NCBI RefSeq assembly: GCF_027587025.1
Contig: NZ_JAPPTI010000006.1
Coordinates: 1 to 64,000 of the forward strand
DNA: 64,000 nucleotides
Source: Vibrio sp. LaRot3
Lineage (GTDB): Bacteria > Pseudomonadota > Gammaproteobacteria > Enterobacterales > Vibrionaceae
Direction: 5' to 3'
The position numbers were made by a program, and so were the translations under genes. Shown one piece after another: positions 9,210 through 19,948 of the stretch (positions within the stretch are counted from its first letter, which is position 1; the number at the start of each line of letters is the position of its first letter). A model generated the notes under the pieces. It had not been told where the DNA came from, did no database searches, and worked only from the letters and a program-made list of their open reading frames with translations.

Positions 9210-9221
9210 CTAGGTTCGTCT

Positions 9222-9238
9222 TGCACAAGTGTGATGCA
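9222..9238. promoter_or_regulatory. weaker NtrC enhancer site 2 of glnA
   Basis: TGCACAAGTGTGATGCA keeps both TGCA ends of the NtrC palindrome with two mismatches. It lies 29 bases (about three helical turns) beyond site 1, as expected for cooperative NtrC binding. Confidence 0.6.
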
Positions 9239-9563
9239 ACACAGCTTTCTCATTCAGCCGATGTTTGATGAAGTTGTCAATGTTTAAGCCATGAATTTCG
9301 AGTGAAATTTACGCGAAATTGCAGTGGCCGAAGCGGGTGTATTGAGCAATCTCAGCTATGCTTAGCGTTGGTGAGTCATGAGGGTGAGAAAATCATGGCA
9401 AATTTGATGGAAAAGAAGCGAAAACATCAGGTGCGGATCACATATTTCTAGGTTTTTCGCCAAAATCTGGTACATTATGGCCGTTTTTTTAATCAGTAAA
9501 TGTCGCCAGAGAACCACTGTTCTCAGCATGGGGGCATTTCATCTATTAAGTGAATCATAATCC
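9239..9563. other. non-coding region between the glnA enhancers and typA
   Basis: No open frame of note. It must hold the typA promoter. A TACATT (9471-9476) is a possible -10 element, but no convincing -35 element stands before it. A run of T at 9484-9490 and short imperfect repeats occur in the typA leader. Confidence 0.4.
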
Positions 9564-11393
9564 ATGGCTACTCCACAGATTGATAAATTAAGAAATATCG
9601 CGATTATCGCGCACGTTGACCACGGTAAAACTACCTTGGTTGATAAGCTGCTACAGCAATCAGGCACGCTTGAGTCTCGCGGTGAAGCTGAAGAGCGAGT
9701 CATGGACTCGAACGACATCGAGAAAGAACGTGGTATTACCATTCTTGCTAAAAACACAGCAATTAACTGGAATGATTACCGCATCAACATCGTAGATACT
9801 CCGGGACACGCGGACTTCGGTGGTGAAGTAGAACGTATCATGTCGATGGTAGATTCAGTACTACTTATCGTTGACGCAGTAGATGGCCCAATGCCTCAAA
9901 CGCGCTTCGTAACGCAAAAAGCATTTGCTCACGGTCTTAAGCCAATCGTTGTAATCAACAAGATTGACCGTCCTGGCGCGCGTCCTGACTGGGTTATGGA
10001 CCAAGTATTCGACCTATTCGACAACCTAGGTGCAACTGATGAACAGCTAGACTTTAAAGTAGTTTACGCTTCAGCACTGAACGGTTGGGCTTCTCTAGAA
10101 GAAGGCGAAACTGGCGAAAACATGGAACCACTATTCGAAACTATCGTTGAAGAAGTAGCGGCACCAGAAGTTGACCTAGACGGTCCACTACAAATGCAAG
10201 TTTCTCAGCTTGATTACAGCTCTTACGTGGGTGTTATCGGTGTTGCTCGTGTAACTCGTGGTAGCGTGAAACCAAACCAACAAGTGACTATCGTTGGTGC
10301 TGACGGTAAGCAGCGTAACGGTAAAGTGGGCACAGTAATGGGCTACCTAGGCCTAGAGCGTCACGAAGTTGAGCAAGCAAACGCAGGTGACATCATTGCG
10401 ATCACTGGTCTTGGCGAGCTAAAAATCTCTGACACTATCTGTGCTCAAACTCAAGTTGAAGCGCTTCCAGCACTGTCTGTTGATGAACCAACAGTAACGA
10501 TGACGTTCCAAGTAAACACGTCTCCGTTCGCGGGTAAAGAAGGTAAGTTCGTAACGTCACGTAACATCCTTGAGCGTCTAGAGAAAGAACTGGTACACAA
10601 CGTTGCACTGCGCGTAGAGCAAACAGACGATCCAGACAAATTCCGCGTATCAGGTCGTGGTGAACTTCACCTATCTATCCTGATCGAAAACATGCGTCGT
10701 GAAGGCTTCGAGCTTGCAGTATCTCGTCCAGAAGTAATCATCAAAGAAGAAGATGGTCAGCTAATGGAACCGTTCGAGACGGTAACTATCGACGTTATGG
10801 AAGAGCACCAAGGCGGTATCATGGAGAACATCGGTCTACGTAAAGGTGAGCTGAAAGACATGTCTCCAGATGGTAAAGGTCGTGTACGTATGGACTTCGA
10901 AATGCCATCTCGTGGTCTGATCGGTTTCCAAACTGAGTTCATGACGCTAACGTCTGGTTCTGGTCTTCTATACCATACATTTGATCACTACGGCCCACAC
11001 AAAGGCGGTAACATTGGTCAACGTGTAAACGGTGTACTAATCGCAAACGCGATGGGTAAAGCGCTAACAAACGCACTATTCAACCTACAAGAACGCGGTC
11101 GTCTATTCATCGGCCACGGTGTTGAAGTGTACGAAGGCATGGTTATCGGTATTCACAGCCGCGATAACGACCTAACAGTGAACGCACTGAAAGGTAAGCA
11201 GTTAACCAACGTTCGTGCATCTGGTACAGATGACGCACAGGTTCTTACTCCGCCAATCAAGATGACTCTTGAGCAAGCGCTAGAGTTCATCGATGATGAC
11301 GAACTAGTAGAAGTAACGCCAGAAAGCATCCGTATCCGTAAGAAGTTCCTAACGGAAAGCGATCGTAAACGTGCTTCACGCGCAGCAAAATGA
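9564..11393 (+). CDS. typA: ribosome-associated translational GTPase TypA/BipA
   Basis: GTPase of the EF-G/LepA group that binds ribosomes and is needed for growth at low temperature and for 50S assembly. The G domain shows G1 ([10 protein letters not shown]), the RGITI switch I segment, G3 (DTPGHADF) and G4 ([10 protein letters not shown]). Domains II and III and the BipA-specific C-terminal domain complete the 609 residues, the normal length. The ATG at 9564 fits the family N-terminus [20 protein letters not shown], though the ribosome site is weak. The gene is monocistronic, with a terminator 28 bases downstream. Confidence 0.98.
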   Translation: MATPQIDKLRNIAIIAHVDHGKTTLVDKLLQQSGTLESRGEAEERVMDSNDIEKERGITILAKNTAINWNDYRINIVDTPGHADFGGEVERIMSMVDSVLLIVDAVDGPMPQTRFVTQKAFAHGLKPIVVINKIDRPGARPDWVMDQVFDLFDNLGATDEQLDFKVVYASALNGWASLEEGETGENMEPLFETIVEEVAAPEVDLDGPLQMQVSQLDYSSYVGVIGVARVTRGSVKPNQQVTIVGADGKQRNGKVGTVMGYLGLERHEVEQANAGDIIAITGLGELKISDTICAQTQVEALPALSVDEPTVTMTFQVNTSPFAGKEGKFVTSRNILERLEKELVHNVALRVEQTDDPDKFRVSGRGELHLSILIENMRREGFELAVSRPEVIIKEEDGQLMEPFETVTIDVMEEHQGGIMENIGLRKGELKDMSPDGKGRVRMDFEMPSRGLIGFQTEFMTLTSGSGLLYHTFDHYGPHKGGNIGQRVNGVLIANAMGKALTNALFNLQERGRLFIGHGVEVYEGMVIGIHSRDNDLTVNALKGKQLTNVRASGTDDAQVLTPPIKMTLEQALEFIDDDELVEVTPESIRIRKKFLTESDRKRASRAAK

Positions 11394-11420
11394 TTGCCAC
11401 GCTAGATTGAAGTAATGAAA

Positions 11421-11449
11421 AGCCCTGAGTTTGACTCAGGGCTTTTTTG
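11421..11449 (+). terminator. terminator of typA
   Basis: AGCCCTGAGT/ACTCAGGGCT arms with a short TTG loop are followed by six T. Confidence 0.9.
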
Positions 11450-11509
11450 TATCTGTTTAATGCAAATCAGATATAATTCATCCAGTTGCAAATAAATGGA
11501 AGAATTTGG

Positions 11510-12037
11510 ATGAAGCCAATTATCATCTCTGGTGGCCCAGGAGCTGGCAAAACCACTTTGATCAATGCGCTTGCTGAGTGTGGTTATCAAACCTATGCGG
11601 AAGTCTCACGCACCTTGATTGAGCAGCAAGCGGCGTTGCCTGATGGCATCTTACCTTGGGTCGATTTGCCTAAGTTTGCGCAGCTGTGCCTTGATGTTAT
11701 GAGCCAGCAAAAGCAGCAGGCAAGTGAGCATGATGTGGCGTTTGTTGATCGCGCTATTCCCGATATCTGCGGTTACTTGGCTCAAGCTGAGTTGGCAATT
11801 GAACCGCAATACATCGAGGGCAGTCGGGGCTATCATCCAATGGTGTTCATGTGCCGACCGAACTCAGAGATTTATGTGCAGGATGAGGTAAGGCCTTATC
11901 CATTTGAGGGAGCGCTAGATATTCACGAGTCGCTGGTGGCTGTCTACCAGCAACTCGGTTTTGAGATAAAAGAAGTGCCATGGGGCAGTGTTGCGCAGCG
12001 CGCTGCGTTTATCGAGCAGTCACTCGCGCTGCGATAA
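11510..12037 (+). CDS. small AAA-type P-loop ATPase, function unknown
   Basis: A 175-residue soluble protein with an N-terminal Walker A (ISGGPGAGKTTL) and a later acidic segment (VAFVDRAIPDICGYL) that could be Walker B. The pattern resembles the AAA_28 group of predicted ATPase/kinase-like proteins. The start at 11510 (MKPIIISGG) is preferred over the upstream frame because GGAAG lies seven bases ahead. It is convergent with the next gene, only seven bases apart. Substrate unknown; a nucleotide or small-molecule kinase is possible. Confidence 0.8.
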   Translation: MKPIIISGGPGAGKTTLINALAECGYQTYAEVSRTLIEQQAALPDGILPWVDLPKFAQLCLDVMSQQKQQASEHDVAFVDRAIPDICGYLAQAELAIEPQYIEGSRGYHPMVFMCRPNSEIYVQDEVRPYPFEGALDIHESLVAVYQQLGFEIKEVPWGSVAQRAAFIEQSLALR

Positions 12038-12044
12038 AGGTGGG

Positions 12045-12686
12045 TTATTTCGCGTTGAGCTGAGAGAGGAATTTATCCGATTCGGCAATCGCAGCATTCA
12101 TTTGCTCAATGGCAAACTCAATGTCTCTTTCGAGCGAAATAAACTCGCCTTGTAATGAGCCAACAGCACTCGCATTTAGGTTATGCTTTAGGTACAAGGT
12201 ATTGTCGCGCAACGTATTGAGCACAGGTGTCATTTTTTGCTCTGCCCGTTTCATTGCCTTGACCATGGTTGAGTACGACGCTTGAGTGTCACGCAGCTTT
12301 TGTTCACTAGAGCGGCGCAAAGATTCGCTGGTGTAGAGGTCGAGCTCTTGCTGCCATTCGTCAAATAGCGCTTGTGATACGTCTTCAATCGCTTCGATGC
12401 GGTCACTGACTCGCTGAGCGGCTTTCTCGCTGTCTTGGTATTTGTCGTTGATTTGGTTGTAGACGGTTTCCAGCTCCCCACCATCAAAGTTGGTCAGAGC
12501 TGATAAGGCTTCTAAGGCGCTAGTAAACTCTTGCTGAGCTTCTTGTTGAGACTCTTTAGCGTCTTCGACGCGATCGACCATAATGTCGCGTTTATGGATG
12601 CCGACCTGCTCCATTGCTGCATAGTAAGTGGATTGGCAGCCTGTTAGAGTGGTCACTGCAATGAGTAAAGCGAATAGATAACGCAT
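12045..12686 (-). CDS. DUF2959 lipoprotein
   Basis: A 213-residue predicted lipoprotein. The signal peptide ends in a lipobox (VTTLTGC), followed by a largely alpha-helical, charged body with coiled-coil character (many E, Q, K; DRVEDAKESQQEAQQEFTSA). This fits the DUF2959 family, whose function I do not know. The ATG at 12686 has AGGGAAG ahead; the longer frame to 12707 lacks this. Its start codon is only 25 bases from the start of the divergent yihY. Confidence 0.8.
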   Translation of the reverse strand: MRYLFALLIAVTTLTGCQSTYYAAMEQVGIHKRDIMVDRVEDAKESQQEAQQEFTSALEALSALTNFDGGELETVYNQINDKYQDSEKAAQRVSDRIEAIEDVSQALFDEWQQELDLYTSESLRRSSEQKLRDTQASYSTMVKAMKRAEQKMTPVLNTLRDNTLYLKHNLNASAVGSLQGEFISLERDIEFAIEQMNAAIAESDKFLSQLNAK

Positions 12687-12711
12687 CGTCACTTCCCTGT
12701 ATAACATCGAG

Positions 12712-13662
12712 ATGTTAAGGATGAATCAGATAATGGGTAGATACAAGTTGAAAATAGAACCCTATGTGCAGCGTAGCTTGCAGTTTGCGCGCTATCTCTT
12801 AAATCGAATGTCCCATGATCGAATTAACGTCAATGCGGGGTATTTGGCTTATATCACTTTGCTCTCTATTGTCCCTATGCTGACGGTACTGCTGTCGGTG
12901 CTTTCTTCATTTTCGATCTTCGCTGATGTAGGCGGAGTGATTCAAGATTTTGTCATTACGCATTTTGTCCCGACCGCTGGTGATGTGGTGAAGCAAGCGC
13001 TACTCGAGTTTGTTTCCAATACTGGTAAGATGACGGCGGTGGGTGGTGCTTTCTTGTTTATCGCCGCATTAATGCTGATCTCTAACATCGATAAGAACCT
13101 TAATTACATTTGGCGAGTGAAAAGTAAACGCCGCGCGGTGTTTTCTTTTTCAATGTACTGGATGGTGTTAACACTAGGCCCTATCTTAGTTGGAGCGAGT
13201 ATTGCGGTGACCTCTTATGTCACCTCTTTGCAAGTGCTAGATAGCCAAGTCTTTTCTTCTGCATACCAAGCTTTGTTGCGTTGGTTACCTTTTATTTTGT
13301 CACTGTTGGCCTTTGCTGGTTTGTATATGTTGGTGCCAAACAAAAAAGTGCAACTTTCTCATGCCATGTTAGGGGCTATTATCGCTGCGTTTTTGTTTGA
13401 GCTAAGTAAGAAAGGCTTTGCTGCCTACATTACTCAGTTCCCTTCTTATCAGGTGATTTACGGCGCACTAGCAACGATTCCTATCCTATTTATTTGGGTT
13501 TATCTATGTTGGCTAATTGTTCTGATTGGTGCTGAAGTAACAGCTGCGTTAGGCGAGAAAGAACACTGGAGCACACCACCAGAAGTGATAAACTCATTAG
13601 CGCTAAATCAAGAATCAACAGAAGGAAATCGCAGTGATAGCTCTGATCCAACGAGTAAGTGA
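12712..13662 (+). CDS. yihY: YihY/BrkB family inner-membrane protein
   Basis: A polytopic membrane protein of the YihY (BrkB, formerly misnamed RNase BN) family. The 316 residues have about six membrane segments and the family core [40 protein letters not shown] and [15 protein letters not shown]. The function is not firmly established. The start is uncertain: ATGs at 12712, 12721 and 12733 are possible, and only the last has AAGGA at some distance. The 3' end overlaps dtd by 29 bases, so the two are translationally linked. The order yihY–dtd–yiiD is the same as in E. coli. Confidence 0.88.
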   Translation: MLRMNQIMGRYKLKIEPYVQRSLQFARYLLNRMSHDRINVNAGYLAYITLLSIVPMLTVLLSVLSSFSIFADVGGVIQDFVITHFVPTAGDVVKQALLEFVSNTGKMTAVGGAFLFIAALMLISNIDKNLNYIWRVKSKRRAVFSFSMYWMVLTLGPILVGASIAVTSYVTSLQVLDSQVFSSAYQALLRWLPFILSLLAFAGLYMLVPNKKVQLSHAMLGAIIAAFLFELSKKGFAAYITQFPSYQVIYGALATIPILFIWVYLCWLIVLIGAEVTAALGEKEHWSTPPEVINSLALNQESTEGNRSDSSDPTSK

Positions 13663-14068
13663 AGCAGCAGTAAAAGTCGATGGCGAAGTGGTCGGAGAGA
13701 TCGATAAAGGGTTATTAGTCTTGCTTGGTGTAGAGAAAGACGATGATGAAGCGAAAGCCAAACGCTTAATGGAAAAAGTCACGACTTACCGCGTGTTTGG
13801 TGATGATGAGGACAAGATGAACCTCAACGTTAAGCAAGTCGATGGTAAGGTACTGGTTGTGTCTCAGTTTACTTTACCTGCGGACACAAAAAAGGGCACT
13901 CGTGCAGGTTTTTCTCGTGGTGCACACCCTGTTGATGCAGAGCGCTTGTATAACTACTTTGCTGACCTGTGTGAGCAAGTGTTACCGACACAACGTGGAC
14001 GTTTTGCTGCGGACATGAAAGTCTCGTTAGTGAATGACGGACCAGTCACTTTCTGGTTGCAGGTATAA
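13634..14068 (+). CDS. dtd: D-aminoacyl-tRNA deacylase
   Basis: Hydrolyses D-amino acids (and glycine mischarged on tRNA-Ala) from tRNA, keeping translation homochiral. At 144 residues it is the normal family length and has the two signature motifs that form the cross-subunit active site, SQFTL and the C-terminal GPVTF (Gly-cisPro). It starts with GTG at 13634, with GGAAA nine bases ahead, inside the 3' end of yihY. Confidence 0.97.
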   Translation: MIALIQRVSEAAVKVDGEVVGEIDKGLLVLLGVEKDDDEAKAKRLMEKVTTYRVFGDDEDKMNLNVKQVDGKVLVVSQFTLPADTKKGTRAGFSRGAHPVDAERLYNYFADLCEQVLPTQRGRFAADMKVSLVNDGPVTFWLQV

Positions 14069-14145
14069 TAGGTTTCAACACAACAAGCTAATGGATTTAG
14101 CGAGCCAGAACTGGATATTTAAGGTTCTAATTTAAAAGGGAATTT

Positions 14146-15075
14146 ATGTTTAAATTAATCACGCCTAAAACAGATAACCAACTCAACAAGTATTATCACT
14201 TCCGCTGGCAAATGCTGCGCGAACCATGGCGCATGCCGCAAGGTTCGGAAAAAGATGAGTTTGATGCGATGAGTTACCATCGCATGATTGTTGATGGGCG
14301 TGGTCGGCCTATTGCTATTGGTCGCTTGTACATTACCCCCGATCACGAAGGCCAAATTCGCTATATGGCGGTAAAGGGCAATCGTAGAGCTAAAGGCATG
14401 GGATCGCTTGTGCTGGTGGCGCTAGAGTCATTAGCACGGCAAGAAGGCGTTAAGCGTTTGGTGTGTAACGCCCGTGAAGATGCCATCTCCTTTTACGAGA
14501 AGAACAATTTTGAGCGCCGTGGTGAGTTGACCGATGAGCGTGGCCCTGTACGCCACTTACAGATGGTTAAACCGCTTGACCCAATGGCTAACGTATTGCG
14601 AAAGCCGGAATGGTGTAGTGAGCTGCAAGAGCGTTGGGAACACCATATTCCGATCAGCGATAAGATGGGCATTAAGATAAACCAATACACCGGTTATCAG
14701 TTTGAATGTGGTGCTCAGCTAAACCCTAACTTGAACCCCCACAATACTATGTTTGCTGGCTCAGCTTTTACCTTAGCGACGTTGACTGGCTGGGGAATGA
14801 CTTGGCTGTTAATGAAAGAGCGCAATCTGCATGGTGATATTGTGCTCGCCGACAGTCAGATTCGTTACCGAAAACCGGTCGAACAAAACCCGATTGCTAG
14901 TACCTCTCTGGATGGCATCAGTGGTGACTTAGATCGGTTGGCTTCTGGGCGCAAGGCGAGGATCGTTATCCACGTGACGATTTTCAGTGGTGATGTCGCA
15001 GCCGTCGATTTTGTCGGTACTTACATGCTATTGCCCAATTACAAAGCAGTGCTCGATTCAAGGCTCGATTGCTGA
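14146..15075 (+). CDS. yiiD: YiiD: GNAT acyltransferase fused to hotdog-fold thioesterase-like domain
   Basis: A two-domain protein of 309 residues. The N-terminal half (about 1-145) is a GNAT fold with the acetyl-CoA loop region (MAVKGNRRAKGMGSLVLVAL) and the FYEKNNFERRGE motif. The C-terminal half (about 160-305) is the YiiD_C hotdog domain (NPHNTMFAGSAFTLATLTGWG). E. coli YiiD (also called FabY) has been linked to initiation of fatty acid synthesis through malonyl-ACP decarboxylation; that role is transferred by homology. AAAGGGAA precedes the ATG. Its last 37 bases overlap, tail to tail, the AsmA-like gene on the other strand. Confidence 0.92.
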   Translation: MFKLITPKTDNQLNKYYHFRWQMLREPWRMPQGSEKDEFDAMSYHRMIVDGRGRPIAIGRLYITPDHEGQIRYMAVKGNRRAKGMGSLVLVALESLARQEGVKRLVCNAREDAISFYEKNNFERRGELTDERGPVRHLQMVKPLDPMANVLRKPEWCSELQERWEHHIPISDKMGIKINQYTGYQFECGAQLNPNLNPHNTMFAGSAFTLATLTGWGMTWLLMKERNLHGDIVLADSQIRYRKPVEQNPIASTSLDGISGDLDRLASGRKARIVIHVTIFSGDVAAVDFVGTYMLLPNYKAVLDSRLDC

Positions 15076-16964
15076 GTCGGCGTTGATTGAATTTGGCAAA
15101 GGTTGCGTAAGTTGAGCACACCTGAAATTGCCTCGAATTGAAGATGTTGGCAAAGGTGCTGAGATTCCAATATAAAGGTTGCCAGCTCTGGCTTGGTTAA
15201 GTCGACTTTACCTGCAAGCATTGGCTGATCGCTGTTCGATGGGCTATGCAGGGAGATTCGGCCTCTATCGGCACTAATTGTAATGTCATCTAAGGCAAAA
15301 CTCTGCTCAAATGTTTGTTGTTCAGCATGCTTTCCAAGGCTGAGATAGCCCTGACGAATATTCGCGGATATTTCACCGGATAGTGAATGCGCCAACATCG
15401 AATAATCTCCCGCCAAACCAGACAACTCAGCTGAAAAATCAACAATACCGCTCACTTTTAGCGGTTGTTTTTCTGTGCTGAGTGTTTGATTAAATGGTAA
15501 GCCATCGAGTTCAATCGAGATCTGCCATGGTGCGCTCAAGCTGTTGCGTTGCCATTGACCATTGGCACTAATGTAGCCTTGTTCTAAAGGCAATAGCGCA
15601 CGATCTAGAGTCCAGAGGTTATTGTTGACGCTCATATCTATCGCGGCTTGAGTAGTGAGATATTTATCCACACTTGCACTGTTGACGGTGGATGTCACCT
15701 TACCTTGCCATAGACCAAATTGCCCATCGCGAATCAGCTCTAACTTCTCGCCATCTAAGTTCAGTCCTGATAGCTGCCAGAATGGTTTTTTCTCGAGTTG
15801 AATGATTTGTAAGTTATTGATATCCAAATTTTGGATGTGCAGAGCTTGTAGTTGTTTGACCTGTTGCCACACTGTCAACAGTTCTGTTTGGGCTTGTTCT
15901 AGCCACTTCATCCTCGTGAGGTTTAAATACTCAAGATCAATGCTATTAGGTTGAATATCCCCTTTAAGTTGCACGCGCCCCTGCTGCCAATCACTGTCGA
16001 GCTCTTCAATGGCTATTTTTTGTGGTGTTAGCGTTAGGGTGGCGGTTGGCTCAACCCATTGTTGCTGGTGGTAGCGAATCGAATCCGCGTTAAAGGAGAG
16101 GTAGGCTTGCTCTTGCTGCCAAATGGAATGTTTGACTAAGACGTTCTCCAATGAGGCGTCGACATTAGTGAAACTCGCGCCATGAAGAGTGAAATTGCTT
16201 TTGAGAATATCGAGGCTATTGATGCTTTGGATATGGCTGGAAAGCGGTGATAGTTGCTTAATCCAGTTTTCTATTGGCTGCTCTTTATTGAGTGAGAGTT
16301 GATCAATCGTGACATTGACTAAAGACCAACCCTTAGCATATTGCTCCGCTTGGCCTGATATTTTGGCTTTGTTCCATTCAAATGAAGCACCATACACAGT
16401 GCTGTCTTGAGCCTTGTAATCGATATCGACCAGTAGGTTGTCGAGTGCCTGACCATGCAGGTACAACTGTTCCGCGGCAAGTTGAATGTTGCCAAATGGG
16501 ATTAGCTGTTGGCTCGACCATTGTGGCTCATCAATTTGCAGGTCAACGCCGCGTGCTGACCAATGTTGGCCCGAAAATTCACTTTGTTTAAATGCGAGCT
16601 GCTTTACCTCAAACGCTTTAAATGAAGCGAGCGAATGTTGGCTTAGATCGATATTGGCTTGCTCGATGACGATAGCATCAAACTGCCATTGATCTTGGTT
16701 TGGGAGTGATTGAGTGAGCCAAAGTTCTACTTTGGGTAGGTAAAGCGGCTGCTGCTCTCCAATCGTGACGCCTTCAAGGGCTAATTGAAGTGGTGGGGTG
16801 TAATTTGCCGATTCCACATGGATTTTTTGCTCAGAAAGCTGGCTGAGAACTTGGTTCACTATTGGCGTAGCGTAGCGGCTTTGCAATAAGCCAAACAGCA
16901 CAGCACTGGTAATCACAACCAGAGCTATTAGAGCAATTAAAGTAATGCGAATCGGTTTTTTCAC
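15039..16964 (-). CDS. AsmA-like envelope protein
   Basis: A 641-residue protein with one N-terminal membrane helix (LIALIALVVITSAVLFGLL) and a long periplasmic region rich in short beta-strand repeats. Near the C-terminus is an AsmA-type segment (SGEISANIRQGYLSLG). Large AsmA-like proteins (YhdP, TamB, YdbH) bridge the periplasm and help move phospholipids; this one is shorter and its role is inferred only from fold. The start is GTG at 16964 with AAGGAT ahead. It converges on and overlaps yiiD. Confidence 0.7.
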   Translation of the reverse strand: MKKPIRITLIALIALVVITSAVLFGLLQSRYATPIVNQVLSQLSEQKIHVESANYTPPLQLALEGVTIGEQQPLYLPKVELWLTQSLPNQDQWQFDAIVIEQANIDLSQHSLASFKAFEVKQLAFKQSEFSGQHWSARGVDLQIDEPQWSSQQLIPFGNIQLAAEQLYLHGQALDNLLVDIDYKAQDSTVYGASFEWNKAKISGQAEQYAKGWSLVNVTIDQLSLNKEQPIENWIKQLSPLSSHIQSINSLDILKSNFTLHGASFTNVDASLENVLVKHSIWQQEQAYLSFNADSIRYHQQQWVEPTATLTLTPQKIAIEELDSDWQQGRVQLKGDIQPNSIDLEYLNLTRMKWLEQAQTELLTVWQQVKQLQALHIQNLDINNLQIIQLEKKPFWQLSGLNLDGEKLELIRDGQFGLWQGKVTSTVNSASVDKYLTTQAAIDMSVNNNLWTLDRALLPLEQGYISANGQWQRNSLSAPWQISIELDGLPFNQTLSTEKQPLKVSGIVDFSAELSGLAGDYSMLAHSLSGEISANIRQGYLSLGKHAEQQTFEQSFALDDITISADRGRISLHSPSNSDQPMLAGKVDLTKPELATFILESQHLCQHLQFEAISGVLNLRNLCQIQSTPTQQSSLESSTAL

Positions 16965-17027
16965 AGCGTGGCTATCCTTAAACGATCATCTTGATGATTA
17001 AACCTAGCAATTGGGTTTGGTGCAACA

Positions 17028-17056
17028 AAAAAGCCCCTCAATAGAGGGGCTTGGTC
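17028..17056 (-). terminator. terminator of pckA
   Basis: AAGCCCCTC/GAGGGGCTT stem (17031-17052) with a T run on the minus strand lies about 25 bases past the pckA stop. Confidence 0.9.
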
Positions 17057-17077
17057 AACTAATTTGAGACTAAGTCA

Positions 17078-18706
17078 CTAATCCAGTTGTGGACCAGCTG
17101 CAACTAGCGCCTTACCTTCAGCGTTATCAGTGTACTTATCAAAGTTATTGATGAAGCGCTGAGCTAGGTCGTGAGCTTTGCTTTCCCATTGTAGAGGGTC
17201 AACATAAGTATCACGCGGGTCTAGGATGCTAGGGTCAACACCCGGTAGCGACGTTGGTACTTCCAAGTTGAATACTGGAATATGCGCAGTTTCTGCTTTC
17301 TCAATTGAGCCATCTAAGATCGCATCAATGATGCCGCGAGTATCTTGAATAGAGATACGCTTACCACTGCCATTCCAACCCGTATTCACTAGGTATGCTT
17401 CAGCACCTGCTGCTTCCATACGTTTCACTAATACTTCAGCGTACTTAGTTGGATGTAGCGTTAGGAATGCTGCACCGAAACACGCAGAGAAGGTTGGTGT
17501 TGGTTCAGTAATGCCACGCTCTGTACCCGCTAATTTCGCAGTGAAGCCTGATAGGAAGTGGTATTTAGTTTGCTCCGGTGTCAGTTTCGATACTGGAGGT
17601 AATACACCAAACGCGTCAGCCGATAGGAAGATCACTTTGTTTGCATGACCACCTTTTGATACCGGTTTAACGATGTTTTCAATGTGATGGATTGGGTAAG
17701 AAACACGAGTGTTCTCTGTTTTAGAACCATCATCAAAATCGATAGAGCCATCATTACGAACCGTTACGTTTTCTAACAGCGCATCACGACGGATTGCATT
17801 GTAGATATCTGGCTCTGCTTCTTTAGAAAGCTTGATGGTCTTCGCGTAACAACCACCTTCGTAGTTGAAGACGCCATCATCATCCCAGCCGTGCTCATCA
17901 TCGCCGATTAGTGCACGTTTAGGGTCTGTTGATAGTGTTGTTTTACCTGTGCCAGATAGGCCGAAGAATACGGCAACATCGCCTTCTTCACCCATGTTGG
18001 CACTACAGTGCATTGATGCAATGTCTTTTAGAGGAAGGAAGTAGTTCATCATCGCGAACATACCTTTCTTCATCTCACCACCGTACCAAGTACCGCCGAT
18101 CAATTGCATGCGTTCAGTTAGGTTGAATACGGTGAAGTTTTCAGAGTTCATGCCGTGCTCTTCCCATTTCTGGTTCGTGCACTTAGCGCCGTTCATTACG
18201 ACGAAATCTGGTTCAAACGTTGCCAACTCTTCTTCTGTTGGACGAATGAACATGTTTTTCACAAAGTGAGCCTGCCAAGCAACTTCAGTAATAATACGGA
18301 TGCTTAGGCGAGTGTCTGGGTTTGCACCACAGTAACCGTCGATAACAAATAGGCGTTTGCCTGAAAGCTGGTTAGTGACGAGCTCTTTCAGATCGCTCCA
18401 TGCTTCTTGGGAAAGAGGCTTGTTATCATTTTTAACTGCGTCAGTTGTCCACCACATGTGTTCTTCTGTGGTAGCGTCTTTGACGATGAACTTATCTTTA
18501 GGTGAGCGACCAGTAAAGATACCTGTGTCTACCGCTACTGCGCCAAGTTCAGTGACTACGCCTTTCTCATAGCCTTCCAAATCTGCGCGAGTTTCTTCTT
18601 CAAACAACATTTCGTAGCTAGGGTTGCGTACAACCTCTTTTACGTTATGAAGTCCGTGCTTGGTTAGATCAATTGTTGCAGCCTTTGTATGTTCCATAAC
18701 GGTCAT
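17078..18706 (-). CDS. pckA: phosphoenolpyruvate carboxykinase (ATP)
   Basis: Turns oxaloacetate plus ATP into phosphoenolpyruvate, the first committed step of gluconeogenesis. The 542 residues carry the ATP-type PEPCK signatures: RSPKDKFIV near the N-terminus, the kinase-1a P-loop [11 protein letters not shown], the metal-binding LIGDDEHGW and the substrate region around [16 protein letters not shown] sits six bases before the ATG at 18706. The gene is monocistronic, with terminators on both sides. Confidence 0.98.
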   Translation of the reverse strand: MTVMEHTKAATIDLTKHGLHNVKEVVRNPSYEMLFEEETRADLEGYEKGVVTELGAVAVDTGIFTGRSPKDKFIVKDATTEEHMWWTTDAVKNDNKPLSQEAWSDLKELVTNQLSGKRLFVIDGYCGANPDTRLSIRIITEVAWQAHFVKNMFIRPTEEELATFEPDFVVMNGAKCTNQKWEEHGMNSENFTVFNLTERMQLIGGTWYGGEMKKGMFAMMNYFLPLKDIASMHCSANMGEEGDVAVFFGLSGTGKTTLSTDPKRALIGDDEHGWDDDGVFNYEGGCYAKTIKLSKEAEPDIYNAIRRDALLENVTVRNDGSIDFDDGSKTENTRVSYPIHHIENIVKPVSKGGHANKVIFLSADAFGVLPPVSKLTPEQTKYHFLSGFTAKLAGTERGITEPTPTFSACFGAAFLTLHPTKYAEVLVKRMEAAGAEAYLVNTGWNGSGKRISIQDTRGIIDAILDGSIEKAETAHIPVFNLEVPTSLPGVDPSILDPRDTYVDPLQWESKAHDLAQRFINNFDKYTDNAEGKALVAAGPQLD

Positions 18707-18981
18707 AGGTGCTCCTTTGTGGAAAGTTTTTGTAGGGATTTTGTAAGAATGTTTTATTTTTATCTGCTCACCATGCTAGCAACGGGCCGGGGATAAAACA
18801 GCGAGATAGTTCAAAAATTACCCACTATTATCTTATGGATTTAGGTGACTCGTCACATATTGGCTCGGATATTTTATCGTGCACGCAAACCATTGCGCTA
18901 GTGCATAAATATTATTAATACATAGAAATTAAGTATGGCATTCTGTGTGGTGAGGCTAGGCTATTGCTGGGTTTTGATCAC

Positions 18982-19010
18982 AAAAAAAGCCAGCGTAACG
19001 CTGGCTTTAT
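18982..19010 (-). terminator. terminator of hslR–hslO
   Basis: AAAGCCAGCGT/ACGCTGGCTTT stem (18986-19008) with additional T residues on the minus strand, 33 bases past the hslO stop. Confidence 0.85.
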
Positions 19011-19042
19011 AAGGGATTAATATGCTTGTTATGTGATGCAAA

Positions 19043-19933
19043 TTAATGAATTGTTTTGTTACCTTTTTCTGCTTCACTGAACAGTTCAGCGACTTGTGGT
19101 TCGTCGAACGTATAATTCGTGCCGCAGTAATCACAATGTAAAGAAATTGAACCAACTTCCTTCAAAATGTCATTAATTTCAGTACGGTCGATGGTAATGA
19201 TCGCCGCGCCACTGCGCTCACGAGAGCAACCACAGTAGAACTCTACTGGCTGAGGTTCGAATAGACGTACCGTATCTTGGTTGTATAGACGGTAAAGCAG
19301 TTCGTTAGCAGGAAGGCCAAATAGTTCTTCATCTTTAACGGTCGCAGTCAGCTGTTCTAGGTGCTCAAAATCATCAGCACTACCCGTGCCGTCAGGCATC
19401 ACTTGGATAAGCATACCGGCAGCGTGTGGCTTGCCTTCAAATTCACCAGTGCGAATCCAAAGACGCGTTTTTAGCTGTTCAGAGTTTGCGAAGTAACCTT
19501 CAAGCACTTGCGCTAAGTTATCGCCTTCTAAACCCACAACACCTTGGTAGCGTTCGCCTTTCTTCGGTTGGATGGTGATTACTAGGTAACCTTTACCCAT
19601 CATGTCGTGCAGGCTAGCGTCGTCTGCGATATCGCCTTCCCAACGTGCAACACCACGGATCTTCTGATCGTGGTCGCCATTGATAACCGCTAGAGATACA
19701 GGGCCATCACCTTGCAATTGCATAGTGATAGAACCTTCAAATTTTAGCGTCGCAGTTAAAAGAGTGGTTGATACAAGCAGCTCACCCAGCAGCTTTTGTA
19801 GTGGTGCTGGATATTCCTTGCTGGAAATAATTTGCTGGTACGCTTCATCCAGTTGTACCAGTTCGCCACGTACCGAAAGGTCTTCAAATAGGTAACGATT
19901 TAAAACATTGCTCGTGTTTACAGTGTCAGTCAT
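19043..19933 (-). CDS. hslO: redox-regulated chaperone Hsp33
   Basis: Holdase chaperone switched on by oxidants. The 296 residues show the N-terminal chaperone domain and, near the C-terminus, the zinc-binding redox switch with four cysteines: CGC (in [11 protein letters not shown]) and CDYC. It follows hslR by 15 bases on the same strand, so the two heat-shock genes form an operon. Confidence 0.98.
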   Translation of the reverse strand: MTDTVNTSNVLNRYLFEDLSVRGELVQLDEAYQQIISSKEYPAPLQKLLGELLVSTTLLTATLKFEGSITMQLQGDGPVSLAVINGDHDQKIRGVARWEGDIADDASLHDMMGKGYLVITIQPKKGERYQGVVGLEGDNLAQVLEGYFANSEQLKTRLWIRTGEFEGKPHAAGMLIQVMPDGTGSADDFEHLEQLTATVKDEELFGLPANELLYRLYNQDTVRLFEPQPVEFYCGCSRERSGAAIITIDRTEINDILKEVGSISLHCDYCGTNYTFDEPQVAELFSEAEKGNKTIH

Positions 19934-19948
19934 TAGAACATTCCAGCT

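Noticed and set aside
18843-18856. GTGACTCGTCAC-like palindrome upstream of pckA as a CRP site
   Set aside because: The half sites are four bases apart instead of six, so CRP would not fit; no other known operator recognised.
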